Below, piece after piece: positions 7,816 through 15,683 of a stretch of 64,000 bases of DNA (its first letter is position 1; each line of letters opens with the position of its first letter). Source of the stretch: CAKVLS01 sp045534265 (lineage in GTDB: Bacteria > Bacillota > Clostridia > Christensenellales > UBA1242). Position numbers and translations under genes: made by a program. Under the pieces are notes generated by a model. It had not been told where the DNA came from and ran no database searches. It was given only the letters and a program-made list of their open reading frames with translations. The stretch is from assembly GCA_045534265.1 (NCBI GenBank), contig JAZSJH010000004.1, forward strand, positions 36,438-100,437, read 5' to 3'.

Positions 7816-8001
7816 ATGGCAAGAAAAGCAATGATTGAAAAACAACAAAGAAAGCAAAAATTTACAACTCGTGAATATACAAGATGCTCTATTTGTGGCC
7901 GCCCACACGCAGTACTTAGAAAATATGGTATCTGCAGAGTATGTTTTAGAAACCTAGCATACAAAGGCGAAATCCCTGGTGTTAAAAAGGCTAGTTGGTA
8001 G
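7816..8001 (+). CDS. rpsN: 30S ribosomal protein S14, zinc type
   Basis: The 61-aa S14 belongs to the short zinc-binding (type Z) class. C24, C27, C40 and C43 form the two CxxC pairs, and the C-terminus is the expected GEIPGVKKASW. No AGGAGG lies directly before the ATG; AAGG within TAAGGCAAAGG about 11-20 nt upstream is the best candidate. Type Z S14 is typical of low-GC Gram-positive bacteria and supports the taxonomic guess. Confidence 0.97.
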   Translation: MARKAMIEKQQRKQKFTTREYTRCSICGRPHAVLRKYGICRVCFRNLAYKGEIPGVKKASW

Positions 8002-8012
8002 GAGGAGAAATT

Positions 8013-8411
8013 ATGATAGTTACAGATCCAATCGCAGATATGCTTACTCGTATTCGTAATGCTTTGACAGCAAAACATACAGAAGTTCTTATCCCTGCAT
8101 CAAAAACAAAAAATACTATTGCTCAAATCCTAGTAAGCGAAGGTTATATCGCCTCTGCTGAATTAGTGGATTCAGCTAGTTTCAAATCAATCAAAATCAT
8201 TCTAAAATACGGTCCTAATGGCGAAAAAGTAATTCAAGGTTTGAAGAGAATTTCTAAACCTGGTCTTAGAGTATATGCAGAAGCAAAAGATATCCCTATG
8301 GTTCTTAACGGACTTGGTATCGCAATCGTTTCTACAAACAAAGGCATTATGACTGATAAGCAAGCTCGTCAACAAAATGTTGGTGGAGAAGTACTTGCTT
8401 ACATCTGGTAG
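8013..8411 (+). CDS. rpsH: 30S ribosomal protein S8
   Basis: S8 binds central-domain 16S rRNA and in E. coli is the spc operon repressor. Start ATG 8013 gives MIVTDPIADMLTRIRNAL, the family N-terminus, with GGAGGAG just before; a longer frame beginning in rpsN would add unrelated residues. The 132-aa protein ends with STNKGIMTDKQARQQNVGGE and AYIW, the conserved rRNA-binding end. Gap to rplF is 11 nt. Confidence 0.97.
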   Translation: MIVTDPIADMLTRIRNALTAKHTEVLIPASKTKNTIAQILVSEGYIASAELVDSASFKSIKIILKYGPNGEKVIQGLKRISKPGLRVYAEAKDIPMVLNGLGIAIVSTNKGIMTDKQARQQNVGGEVLAYIW

Positions 8412-8422
8412 GAGGTATTGTT

Positions 8423-8962
8423 ATGTCAAGAATAGGTAGATTACCAATTGATATTCCAGCTGGCGTTACTGTTACTATTAACGGTCAAAACGTTTCTGTT
8501 GCTGGTAAATTAGGTACTTTAACACAAGATGTTGACAAAACAATCTCTGTTAAAGTTGAAGGAAACCAAGTTGTTTTAACAAGAGCCAACGAAACTGGTG
8601 ACGTTAAAGCAAAACACGGTCTATATAGACAACTTATCGCAAACATGGTTAAAGGTGTTAGCGAAGGCTTTAGCAAAACTTTGAATATCAACGGTGTTGG
8701 TTACAAAGCAACTTTGCAAGGCACAAAAGTAGTTTTGAATATCGGTTTTAGCCACCCTGTAGAACTTGTTCCAACAGAAGGCATCAAGCTTGCTGTTAAT
8801 GGTAATGATGTTACAGTTAGTGGTATTGACAAAGCAAAAGTTGGACAATTTGCTGCTAAAATCAGAGATTTGAAACCAGTTGAACCATACCATGCTTATG
8901 GTATTAAATACGCTGACGAAGTTGTTATCCGTAAAGAGGGTAAGACTTCAGGTAAGAAGTAA
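8423..8962 (+). CDS. rplF: 50S ribosomal protein L6
   Basis: L6 sits near the factor-binding site. The 179-aa protein has two tandem homologous alpha/beta domains. MSRIGRLPIDIPAGV starts the first, and the second ends with the signature KIRDLKPVEPYHAYGIKYADE followed by VVIRKEGKTSGKK (split here to show the two parts). TAGGAGG is the ribosome binding site. Length and location are standard. Confidence 0.97.
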   Translation: MSRIGRLPIDIPAGVTVTINGQNVSVAGKLGTLTQDVDKTISVKVEGNQVVLTRANETGDVKAKHGLYRQLIANMVKGVSEGFSKTLNINGVGYKATLQGTKVVLNIGFSHPVELVPTEGIKLAVNGNDVTVSGIDKAKVGQFAAKIRDLKPVEPYHAYGIKYADEVVIRKEGKTSGKK

Positions 8963-8977
8963 AGGAGCGCTTAGAAA

Positions 8978-9346
8978 ATGGTAAGTAAAGAAAATAAAAA
9001 TGCACAAAGAAAGCATAGACATCTAAGAGTTAGAAAGAAAATTTCTGGAACTAAAGAATGTCCAAGACTTAGTGTTTATCGTAGCACAAGCCACATTTAT
9101 GCTCAAATCATTGATGACGTTGCAGGAAATACACTTGTTAGCGCTTCAACTATGGAAAAGTCGATCGCAACTGCACTTAAAGGTAAGTCAAAATCAGAAC
9201 AAGCTTACATTGTAGGTGAAGAAATTGCTAAAAGAGCTACTAAAAAAGGCATTAAAACTGTAGTTTTTGACCGTGCTGGATATCTTTATATCGGTAGAGT
9301 TAAAAGCCTAGCAGAAGGTGCTAGAAGCGCTGGATTAGAGTTTTAA
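8978..9346 (+). CDS. rplR: 50S ribosomal protein L18
   Basis: L18 binds 5S rRNA with L5. The 122-aa product shows the basic N-terminus, RHLRVRKKISGTKECPRLSV (about 13-32), YRSTSHIYAQIIDD, and the C-terminal VFDRAGYLYIGRVKSLAEGA with RSAGLEF, all diagnostic. AAAGGAGCG precedes the ATG. The stop codon overlaps an ATG, but the real rpsE start lies 12 nt further on. Confidence 0.96.
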   Translation: MVSKENKNAQRKHRHLRVRKKISGTKECPRLSVYRSTSHIYAQIIDDVAGNTLVSASTMEKSIATALKGKSKSEQAYIVGEEIAKRATKKGIKTVVFDRAGYLYIGRVKSLAEGARSAGLEF

Positions 9347-9357
9347 TGGAGGACACT

Positions 9358-9888
9358 ATGGCAAAACAAGAAGTTAAAAAAGAAAACGCAAAAAGACCTG
9401 TTACTCGTAGAGAAGACAGCGAATTCGACAAAAAGCTTGTTGAAATCAGAAGAGTAGCTAAGGTTGTTAAGGGTGGTAGAACAATGAGATTTAGCGCCCT
9501 AGTAGTTGTAGGTAACAGAAAAGGTCTTGTTGGTATCGGTACTGGCAAGTCTGCTGAAGTTCCTGAAGCTATCGAAAAAGCAACAGCTGCTGCAAAGAAA
9601 AATCTAATTACAGTTCCTATGGTTGGAACAACTATTCCTCATAGTGTTACTGGAAAATATGGTTCTTCAAGTGTTCTTATGTTACCTGCTAAAGAAGGTA
9701 CTGGTGTTATCGCTGGTGGTAGTGCTCGTGCTGTTATCGAACTTGCTGGTATCAAAGATATCACAACAAAAAGACATGGTTCTAACAACAAGATTAACGG
9801 TGTAAAAGCAACACTAGAAGGTCTAAAATCATTAAGAACAAGAGAGCAAGTTGCTGCACTTCGTGGCAAAGCTCCAGAAGAAATATAA
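9358..9888 (+). CDS. rpsE: 30S ribosomal protein S5
   Basis: S5 affects decoding fidelity and, with S3 and S4, mRNA helicase activity. I choose ATG 9358 (MAKQEVKKENAK) because GGAGG (9348-9352) has good spacing to it; the earlier in-frame ATG 9346 would overlap that site. The 176-aa product contains the double-stranded RNA-binding domain with VVKGGRTMRFSALVVVGNRK and the C-terminal domain with GTTIPHSVTGKYGSSSV. Length is typical. Confidence 0.96.
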   Translation: MAKQEVKKENAKRPVTRREDSEFDKKLVEIRRVAKVVKGGRTMRFSALVVVGNRKGLVGIGTGKSAEVPEAIEKATAAAKKNLITVPMVGTTIPHSVTGKYGSSSVLMLPAKEGTGVIAGGSARAVIELAGIKDITTKRHGSNNKINGVKATLEGLKSLRTREQVAALRGKAPEEI

Positions 9889-9907
9889 AAAGGTAGGATT
9901 TTTGGAA

Positions 9908-10123
9908 ATGGAAAAAACAACTAATAAATCAAAAAAATCCGCAGGACAACTAAAAGTTACTTATGTTAAAAGCGTAATTGGCAGAGAAAAAAGACAAGTT
10001 AAAGTTCTAGAAGGTCTTGGCCTTAGAAAACTTAACACTACAAAAGTTTTCCCTGATAATGAGAGCATCAGAGGTAGCTTGTTCCTAGTTAAACACTTAG
10101 TTAAAGTAGAAGAAGTTAAGTAA
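9908..10123 (+). CDS. rpmD: 50S ribosomal protein L30
   Basis: L30 is a small 50S protein. Start ATG 9908 gives a 71-aa protein with a short basic N-terminal extension (MEKTTNKSKKSAG) before the core LKVTYVKSVIGREKRQ, then LEGLGLRKLNTTKVFPDNES and IRGSLFLVKHLVKVEE. A longer frame overlapping rpsE exists but adds no family sequence. The ribosome binding site is weak (AGGTAGG), one of the poorest in the operon. Confidence 0.9.
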   Translation: MEKTTNKSKKSAGQLKVTYVKSVIGREKRQVKVLEGLGLRKLNTTKVFPDNESIRGSLFLVKHLVKVEEVK

Positions 10124-10134
10124 AGGAGTAAACT

Positions 10135-10578
10135 ATGAATATTCAAACTCTATCTCCAGCTCCAAACTCTCGCAAGACTCAAAAGAGACTTGGCAGAGGT
10201 ACTGGAAGCGGTATTGGAAAGACTAGTGGCAAAGGTCACAAAGGTCAAAATGCTCGTAGTGGTGGTGGTGTAAGACCAGGATTTGAAGGTGGTCAAATAC
10301 CTCTAATCAGAAGACTTCCTAAAAGAGGTTTCACTAACCAATTTAAGAAAGTTTACGCTATCGTTAACGTATCAGATCTTAACAGATTTGAAGACGGCGC
10401 TGTTGTAGATGCAGCTGCACTACTAGAAACAAATCTTATCGGCAAAGTAGAAGCTTATGGTGTTAAAGTTCTAGGTAACGGTGAACTAACTAAAAAGCTT
10501 ACTGTAAAAGCTGATAAATTCACTGCACAAGCAAAAGAAAAGATTGAGAAAGCTGGTGGAATCGCCGAGGAGGTATAA
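10135..10578 (+). CDS. rplO: 50S ribosomal protein L15
   Basis: L15 is a late assembly protein of the large subunit. The 147-aa product has the glycine- and basic-rich N-terminus RLGRGTGSGIGKTSGKGHKG (about 19-38), then GGGVRPGFEGGQIPLIRRLP (about 43-62) and KRGF, all conserved. AAAGGAG precedes the ATG. The stop overlaps the secY start (TAATG), the usual coupling between rplO and secY. Confidence 0.97.
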   Translation: MNIQTLSPAPNSRKTQKRLGRGTGSGIGKTSGKGHKGQNARSGGGVRPGFEGGQIPLIRRLPKRGFTNQFKKVYAIVNVSDLNRFEDGAVVDAAALLETNLIGKVEAYGVKVLGNGELTKKLTVKADKFTAQAKEKIEKAGGIAEEV

Positions 10579-11852
10579 TGTTTAAGAACATTAAAGAGGC
10601 ATTCAAAATAAAAGAAGTAAGAAAAAAGTTATTGATAACTTTTGCCCTTTTATTGGTATACCGTGTTGGTTGCTGGTTGCCTATTCCAGGTATAAACGTT
10701 GCAGCTTTCGCAACTGCTACAAAAGCAAATGAATTTTTGGGCATCATTTCTGCCGTTAGTGGTAATGCACTATCTAACGGTGCTATACTTGCTCTAGGTG
10801 TTGCTCCTTATATCAACGCCTCTATTGTAATTCAACTTTTGGGTGGTGCAATTCCAGCCTTGGAAAGACTTGCTCAACAAGGCGAAGAAGGTAGAAAGAA
10901 AATCAACTTTTATACAAGAATAGTAGCCTTAATTTTGGCTCTTGCACAAGCAATTGGTTTTTCAGCCAATATATCTGGCGCATATGATGCATCTATTTTT
11001 GGTGGTGCTTGGTTTACTCAACTTATGGTTATCACTATTATGGTTGCTGGTGCTATGTTTACAGTTTGGCTAGGCGAAAGAATTACAGAAGTTGGAGTAG
11101 GACAAGGTCTTTCACTTCTAATTTTTGTTGGTATTCTTGCAACTGCTGGTCAAGCTATTGCTGATGCTATCGCTGGACTATTTACTAATATTGATGGCAT
11201 TTGGAATTTGCTTTTGTTCCTACTTGCTGTTATTGTAATTTTTGGTCTTATCGCTTGGGTTGACCTTGCTGAAAGAAAAGTTACAGTTCAATATGCAAAA
11301 CAAATTAAAGGTAGAAAGATGTATGGCGGTCAAGCAAACTCTTTCCCTATTAAACTTAATGCGCAAGGTGTTATGCCTATCATCCTTGCTATGACAATTG
11401 TGTCATTCCCACAAATGATAATGTCAATGTTCTGGCCTGCAACACCATATCCTGAATTTTTGGCTGTTGGTGGCTGGTTGTACACATTATTATCTGCATT
11501 ATTGATTTTGTTCTTCTCATATTTTATGGCTAGCTTAACATTTAAGCCAGATGAGATTGCAAGACAAATGCAACAAAACGGTGGTTTTATTAATGGTATC
11601 AGACCAGGCAAACAAACATCTGACCATTTGAAAAAGATTTCTGATAGACTAACATTCTTTGGAGCTATTTTCTTAGCACTTGTTGCTATGGTTCCAACAC
11701 TAGTATTTTCATTTATTAGTGGTGGTAATGGTTCTTTAGTTTCAGCCTTTAGCTCTACAGGACTTTTGATCGTTGTTTCTTGTGCTCTTGAGTTCGATAA
11801 ACAACTAGAATCTCAACTTCTAATGAGAAGTTACAAAGGCTTTTTGAAATAA
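10578..11852 (+). CDS. secY: Preprotein translocase channel subunit SecY
   Basis: SecY is the membrane pore of the Sec translocon. The 424-aa protein has the expected ten hydrophobic segments. Recognisable parts are YRVGCWLPIPGIN near residues 24-36, GVAPYINASIVIQLL (the TM2b region), WLGERITEVGVGQGLSLLIF, and the cytoplasmic loop KQIKGRKMYGGQANSFPIKL with IRPGKQTSDHLKKI. GAGG in the end of rplO is the ribosome binding site. SecG is encoded at 32871; SecE is not in this window. Confidence 0.98.
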   Translation: MFKNIKEAFKIKEVRKKLLITFALLLVYRVGCWLPIPGINVAAFATATKANEFLGIISAVSGNALSNGAILALGVAPYINASIVIQLLGGAIPALERLAQQGEEGRKKINFYTRIVALILALAQAIGFSANISGAYDASIFGGAWFTQLMVITIMVAGAMFTVWLGERITEVGVGQGLSLLIFVGILATAGQAIADAIAGLFTNIDGIWNLLLFLLAVIVIFGLIAWVDLAERKVTVQYAKQIKGRKMYGGQANSFPIKLNAQGVMPIILAMTIVSFPQMIMSMFWPATPYPEFLAVGGWLYTLLSALLILFFSYFMASLTFKPDEIARQMQQNGGFINGIRPGKQTSDHLKKISDRLTFFGAIFLALVAMVPTLVFSFISGGNGSLVSAFSSTGLLIVVSCALEFDKQLESQLLMRSYKGFLK

Positions 11853-11869
11853 AGCTAAAAGGGATTTAT

Positions 11870-12493
11870 ATGAAAATAATTCTATTAGGACCTCCAGGTG
11901 GAGGCAAAGGTACACAAGCTTCTTTGATGAAAGAAAGATATAATGTACCTCATATCTCTACAGGAGATATCTTTAGAACAAATATAAAAAACAAAACTGA
12001 GCTAGGTCAGCTTGCTGAAAGTTATATTTCTAAAGGCGCCCTAGTTCCAGATTCTGTTACTATTGATTTAGTAAGAGATAGACTTACTTGGGAAGATTGC
12101 AAAAACGGATTTATCCTTGATGGTTTCCCAAGAAATGTTGCTCAGGCAGATGCATTGGCAACAATGACTGATCTTGATGCAGCGTTACTTATTGACCAAA
12201 AATATGATGTTATTATCCCAAGACTTGCAGGAAGACGTGCTTGCAAAGAATGTGGAGAAACTCTTCATATTGACTGGCTAAACGGCAAAGACGTTTGCCC
12301 AAAATGCGGTGGAGAAATCTACCAAAGAAGTGATGATAAAGAAGAAGTTATTATGGAAAGACTTAAAAACTATGAGGCTCAAACAGCTCCTTTAATCACT
12401 TATTACAAAGATAAAAACCTACTAAAAGTAGTTAACGCTACTAACACAGTAGAAGATACCTTTGAGCTTGTAAAAAATATTTTAGAGGATTAA
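11870..12493 (+). CDS. adk: Adenylate kinase, zinc-lid type
   Basis: Adenylate kinase interconverts ATP and AMP with two ADP. The 207-aa protein has the P-loop GPPGGGKGTQA (7-17), the AMP-binding TGDIFR (31-36), DGFPRN (84-89) and GRRAC at the lid. The lid carries four cysteines (C125, C128, C143, C146), the zinc-binding type common in low-GC Gram-positives. It sits in the usual place between secY and map. The ribosome binding site AAAAGGG is modest. Confidence 0.97.
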   Translation: MKIILLGPPGGGKGTQASLMKERYNVPHISTGDIFRTNIKNKTELGQLAESYISKGALVPDSVTIDLVRDRLTWEDCKNGFILDGFPRNVAQADALATMTDLDAALLIDQKYDVIIPRLAGRRACKECGETLHIDWLNGKDVCPKCGGEIYQRSDDKEEVIMERLKNYEAQTAPLITYYKDKNLLKVVNATNTVEDTFELVKNILED

Positions 12494-12506
12494 GGTAAAT
12501 AATAAT

Positions 12507-13250
12507 ATGATTAAGATAAAGTCTGCTGAAGAAATCGCTATAATGCGTAAAGCAGGTGCTATCACAAGAGACACTTTACTTTTGCTAGAAAAAAATATCA
12601 AACCGGGTGTTACAACAAAACAACTAGATGACCTTGCTTATAGCTTTATTGTTAGAAACAAGGCTATTCCAAGTTTCCTAAATTATGGTGGCTTTCCTGC
12701 AACTATATGTGCCTCAGTTAACGACCAAGTCGTTCATGGCATACCAAATGATGAACCTTTGAAAGAGGGCGACATTATTAGTATAGATGTAGGAGCTTGC
12801 TATAAAGGTTACCACGGTGATAGTGCTAGAACTTTTGCTGTAGGCAAAATATCTAGCGATAAGCAAAAACTTATTGATGTTACTAAACAAAGTTTTTTTG
12901 AAGGAATTAAAGTCCTAAAAGATGGTGTAAGTTTAGGAGATGTTTCTGCTGCGATACAAAGATATGTTGAAAAACATGGATTCTCTGTTGTAAGAGATTT
13001 GGTTGGACATGGAGTTGGTAAAGAACTTCACGAAGACCCTGCTGTTCCAAACTATGGATTTGCAGGATTTGGACCAAAGATTCACGCAGGAACTGTACTT
13101 GCGATAGAGCCTATGGTTAATATGGGCACTTATCATGTTAAATTTAGTGAAATAGATGGTTGGACGGTTACTACAAAAGACGGTAAACCTTCAGCTCATT
13201 ATGAAAATACCGTTCTTGTCACCGAAAATGGTGTAGAGATATTAACATAA
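12507..13250 (+). CDS. map: Methionine aminopeptidase type I
   Basis: Removes the N-terminal methionine from nascent proteins. The 247-aa length is standard. The metal ligands are visible: D94 in SIDVGACYKGYHGDSARTF, D105 in the same stretch, H168 in GHGVG, E201 in AIEPM and E233 in HYENTVLV; H77 in VVHGIP is the conserved active-site histidine. There is no N-terminal SH3-like extension. It has a weak ribosome binding site (AAGGTAAA) and lies 13 nt after adk. Confidence 0.97.
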   Translation: MIKIKSAEEIAIMRKAGAITRDTLLLLEKNIKPGVTTKQLDDLAYSFIVRNKAIPSFLNYGGFPATICASVNDQVVHGIPNDEPLKEGDIISIDVGACYKGYHGDSARTFAVGKISSDKQKLIDVTKQSFFEGIKVLKDGVSLGDVSAAIQRYVEKHGFSVVRDLVGHGVGKELHEDPAVPNYGFAGFGPKIHAGTVLAIEPMVNMGTYHVKFSEIDGWTVTTKDGKPSAHYENTVLVTENGVEILT

Positions 13251-13258
13251 GGTGAAAA

Positions 13259-13534
13259 ATGACTAATAATTTTGAAGTTGGAGATATAGTTATTTCAAAT
13301 GCCGGTAGAGACGAGGGCAGAGTTTATATCATAAGCTCTATTGTTGATAAAGACTTTGTTATGCTTGTTGATGGCAATTTCAAAAAACTTATTAATCCAA
13401 AGAAAAAAAGGGTTAAACACCTAAAAAAATCAGGTATTAAAGTAGAGTCTATTGCAGAAAAATTACTTTCTGACAAAAAGGTGTTTGATACCGAAGTTTA
13501 TAGTGCAATTAAAAATTGCGAAATCAATAAATAA
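13259..13534 (+). CDS. KOW-domain RNA-binding protein
   Basis: This 91-aa basic protein begins with a KOW-like turn (FEVGDIVISNAGRDEGRVYI, residues 5-24), resembling the L14e-like proteins found between map and infA in many Clostridia and Bacilli. The middle NPKKKRVKHLKKSG is strongly basic. The function is not established; position in the spc operon suggests binding of rRNA or the ribosome. The ribosome binding site is weak (AAGGTGAAAA), and map lies 8 nt upstream. Confidence 0.85.
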   Translation: MTNNFEVGDIVISNAGRDEGRVYIISSIVDKDFVMLVDGNFKKLINPKKKRVKHLKKSGIKVESIAEKLLSDKKVFDTEVYSAIKNCEINK

Positions 13535-13558
13535 GCTAATGCTTAAAAAGGAGATTTT

Positions 13559-13783
13559 ATGCCAAAAGCCGATTGTTTAGAAACAGAAGGTGTGGTTACA
13601 GAAGTATTACCAAATGCAACATTCAAGGTACAACTTCCAAATGGTCATGTAATTACTTGTTACATTTCTGGAAAACTAAGAATGAATTACATTAAAATAC
13701 TAGAAGGCGACCAAGTCAAAGTTGAAATGAGTCCATATGATTTAACTAAGGGCCGTATCACTTGGCGTGGCAAACAAAATTAA
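13559..13783 (+). CDS. infA: Translation initiation factor IF-1
   Basis: IF-1 is a one-domain OB-fold factor that occupies the A-site during initiation. The 74-aa product has MPKADCLETEGVVTEVLPNA, FKVQLPNGHVITCYISGKLR (about 23-42) and the C-terminal DLTKGRITWRGK. The N-terminus has Lys-Ala-Asp where many relatives have KDD, a minor variation. AAAAAGGAG is a good ribosome binding site. It lies between the KOW gene and rpmJ, the usual order. Confidence 0.96.
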   Translation: MPKADCLETEGVVTEVLPNATFKVQLPNGHVITCYISGKLRMNYIKILEGDQVKVEMSPYDLTKGRITWRGKQN

Positions 13784-13794
13784 GGAGAAAAATT

Positions 13795-13911
13795 ATGAAA
13801 GTTCGTCCATCAGTAAAACCTATTTGCGATAAATGCAAGGTTATTAAAAGAGAAGGCAAAGTTATGGTTATTTGCTCTAAGAGCAAAAAACATAAACAAA
13901 CTCAAGGTTAA
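13795..13911 (+). CDS. rpmJ: 50S ribosomal protein L36
   Basis: A 38-codon gene begins with MKVRPSVKPICDKCKVIKRE and continues GKVMVICSKSKKHKQTQG, the L36 sequence. C11, C14, C27 and H33 are the zinc ligands (the C+ form). TAAGGAG, overlapping the infA stop, is the ribosome binding site. One extra residue between C27 and H33 relative to the 37-aa form is common. It ends the spc part of the superoperon; the next genes have their own promoter. Confidence 0.97.
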   Translation: MKVRPSVKPICDKCKVIKREGKVMVICSKSKKHKQTQG

Positions 13912-13966
13912 TTATAATTTTGATTAGCCTTTTTTGGCTGTAAAAATATAGCTAACCTTGACAGGT
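13903..13966 (+). promoter_or_regulatory. Structured region at the end of the spc operon
   Basis: CAAGGTTA (13903-13910), overlapping the rpmJ stop, pairs with TAACCTTG (13953-13960), enclosing a small hairpin AGCC-T6-GGCT (13926-13939). A further short stem GACA/TGTC follows. There is no proper T-run, so it is not a clear terminator; it may be a 3'-end or processing structure. Confidence 0.35.
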
Positions 13967-14017
13967 TTGTCTTTGTAAAAAAATCAAATATTTTCCTAAA
14001 AAATATCCATTTTTGTA

Positions 14018-14046
14018 TTGAAATATGGTTATTTTTGTGGTATAAT
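14018..14046 (+). promoter_or_regulatory. Promoter of the rpsM-rpsK-rpsD-rpoA-rplQ operon
   Basis: TTGAAA (14018-14023), 17-bp spacer and TATAAT (14041-14046). The predicted start is near 14053, giving a leader of about 130 nt before rpsM. Confidence 0.88.
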
Positions 14047-14052
14047 ATATTA

Positions 14053-14184
14053 GTTTTGAAAAAACTCGTGATAGAGGCGGCTGGATACTATGTATCTCTC
14101 TATCCGTTTACATACAGATAGCTTATTTGTCATAACTTTGTTATGGCTTTTGTGCTGTCAAGATACTATAATTGGAGGATTATT
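14053..14184 (+). promoter_or_regulatory. Structured leader of the alpha operon
   Basis: GATAGAG (14070-14076) pairs with CTCTATC (14098-14104), and inside it GATAC (14084-14088) pairs with GTATC (14092-14096). A second small hairpin CATAAC/GTTATG (14131-14145) is followed by GCTTTT. In E. coli and B. subtilis the matching operons are controlled by S4 binding to the leader, so an S4-responsive element is a reasonable guess, but the sequence alone does not show it. Confidence 0.5.
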
Positions 14185-14553
14185 ATGGCTCGTATTGCTG
14201 GTGTAGATTTACCAAGAGAAAAAAGATTGGAAATCGGTCTTACCTATATCAAAGGTATTGGTAGAGTTACTTCTAACAAAATCTTAGCTGCTACAAAAAT
14301 CAGTCCTGACCTTAGAGTTAAAGATTTGACTGAAGAAGATGTTGCTAAACTAAGAGAGTATATCGAACACAACCTAACAGTTGAAGGCGATCTACAAAGA
14401 GAAGTTTCACTAAACATCAAGAGACTATCAGAAATTGGCTGTTACCGTGGCATTCGTCACCGTAAAGGTTTACCTGTAAGAGGTCAAAGCACTAAACAAA
14501 ATGCTAGAACTTGTAAGGGTCCTAAGAAAACAGTTGCTAAAAAGAAAAAGTAA
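14185..14553 (+). CDS. rpsM: 30S ribosomal protein S13
   Basis: S13 lies in the 30S head and contacts tRNA and the large subunit. Start ATG 14185 (MARIAGVDLPREKRLEIGL) follows TTGGAGG; an earlier in-frame ATG lies within the leader and is unsupported. The 122-aa protein has the helix-two-turn-helix TYIKGIGRVTSNKIL and the C-terminal signature RGIRHRKGLPVRGQSTKQNA with RTCKGPKKTVAKKKK, all typical. First gene of the alpha operon. Confidence 0.97.
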   Translation: MARIAGVDLPREKRLEIGLTYIKGIGRVTSNKILAATKISPDLRVKDLTEEDVAKLREYIEHNLTVEGDLQREVSLNIKRLSEIGCYRGIRHRKGLPVRGQSTKQNARTCKGPKKTVAKKKK

Positions 14554-14598
14554 GGTTAATTAAATAACCTTTATCAAATATTATAAAGGAGCATAAAA

Positions 14599-14988
14599 AT
14601 GGCTGTTGCTAAAAAAACAAAGAAAAGAAAGTCAACTAAAAATTTAGACAAAGGTGCAGTACATATTCAAGCATCTTTCAATAATACAATGGTTACTTTT
14701 ACTGATGCTACAGGAAACACAGTTTCTTGGTCTTCAGCAGGAAGCCTAGGCTTCAAAGGTTCTCGTAAGAGCACACCTTTCGCAGCTCAACAAGCTGTAG
14801 AAGCTGCTGCAAAAACAGCAAAAGAACAAGGTATTAAATCAGTTGAAGTTTATGTTAAGGGCCCTGGTAATGGTAGAGAATCAGCTATCAGAGCTTTAGC
14901 TGCTGCAGAAATAGATGTTACAAAAATTACTGACGTATCACCTATTCCTCACAATGGCTGTCGCCCACCAAAAAGAAGAAGAGTTTAA
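14599..14988 (+). CDS. rpsK: 30S ribosomal protein S11
   Basis: S11 is part of the platform near the E-site and mRNA. The 129-aa product contains AVHIQASFNNTMVTFTDATG (about 20-39), GSRKSTPFAAQQAVEAAA, and the C-terminal DVSPIPHNGCRPPKRRRV, exactly as expected. AAAGGAG precedes the ATG. It is separated from rpsM by 45 nt with no obvious structure. Confidence 0.97.
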   Translation: MAVAKKTKKRKSTKNLDKGAVHIQASFNNTMVTFTDATGNTVSWSSAGSLGFKGSRKSTPFAAQQAVEAAAKTAKEQGIKSVEVYVKGPGNGRESAIRALAAAEIDVTKITDVSPIPHNGCRPPKRRRV

Positions 14989-15040
14989 TCAATCTATCTT
15001 TACGGGTATTTTATTTGTAAATATATAAAGGAGTTAAATT

Positions 15041-15661
15041 ATGGCAAAATATACAGATGCAGATTGTCGCCTTTGCCGTAGAGAAGGTTGCAAACTTTTT
15101 CTAAAAGGTGATAGATGTGTTTCATCTAAATGTGCTATGGAAAAAAGACCTGTTCTTCCTGGTCAACACGGTGCTGAAAGAAAGAAAGTTACTGACTATG
15201 GTGTACAGCTTCGTGAAAAACAAAAGGTTAAAAGAGCTTATGGTCTACTAGAAAAACAATTTAGAGCTTACTACGAAGAAGCTGAAAGAGTAGCTGGTGT
15301 TACTGGTGAAAATATGCTTTCACTTCTAGAGAGAAGACTTGACAACGTTGTATACAGAATGGGCGTTGGTTCTAGCCGTAGCGAAAGCCGTCAAATCGTA
15401 AGTCACAGACACGTTACAGTTAACGGCAAAATCGTAAACATCCCTTCATACCAAGTTAAAGTTGGAGATGTTATTGCTATCAAAGAAAGCGATAAAGATA
15501 TTGAAATGTTCAAACAACTTAAAGGTGTAAAAATTGCTACACCAAAATGGGTTGAGTTCGATACAGAAAAACTTGAAGGTAAAGTAAACGCTCTACCACA
15601 AAGAGATGATATCGATCTAAATATTCAAGAACACTTGATCGTTGAGTTGTATTCAAGATAG
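15041..15661 (+). CDS. rpsD: 30S ribosomal protein S4, zinc form
   Basis: S4 is a primary 16S rRNA binder and in several species represses its own operon. The 206-aa protein starts MAKYTDADCRLCRREGCK; C9, C12, C26 and C31 form a zinc site (C+ type). The S4 RNA-binding domain lies at about 97-160, with LLERRLDNVVYRMG and QIVSHRHVTVNGKIVNIPSY. The nearby leader upstream of rpsM would be its logical target. AAAGGAG is the ribosome binding site. Confidence 0.97.
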   Translation: MAKYTDADCRLCRREGCKLFLKGDRCVSSKCAMEKRPVLPGQHGAERKKVTDYGVQLREKQKVKRAYGLLEKQFRAYYEEAERVAGVTGENMLSLLERRLDNVVYRMGVGSSRSESRQIVSHRHVTVNGKIVNIPSYQVKVGDVIAIKESDKDIEMFKQLKGVKIATPKWVEFDTEKLEGKVNALPQRDDIDLNIQEHLIVELYSR

Positions 15662-15683
15662 TAAAATAGGAGGGATTTTCCTT

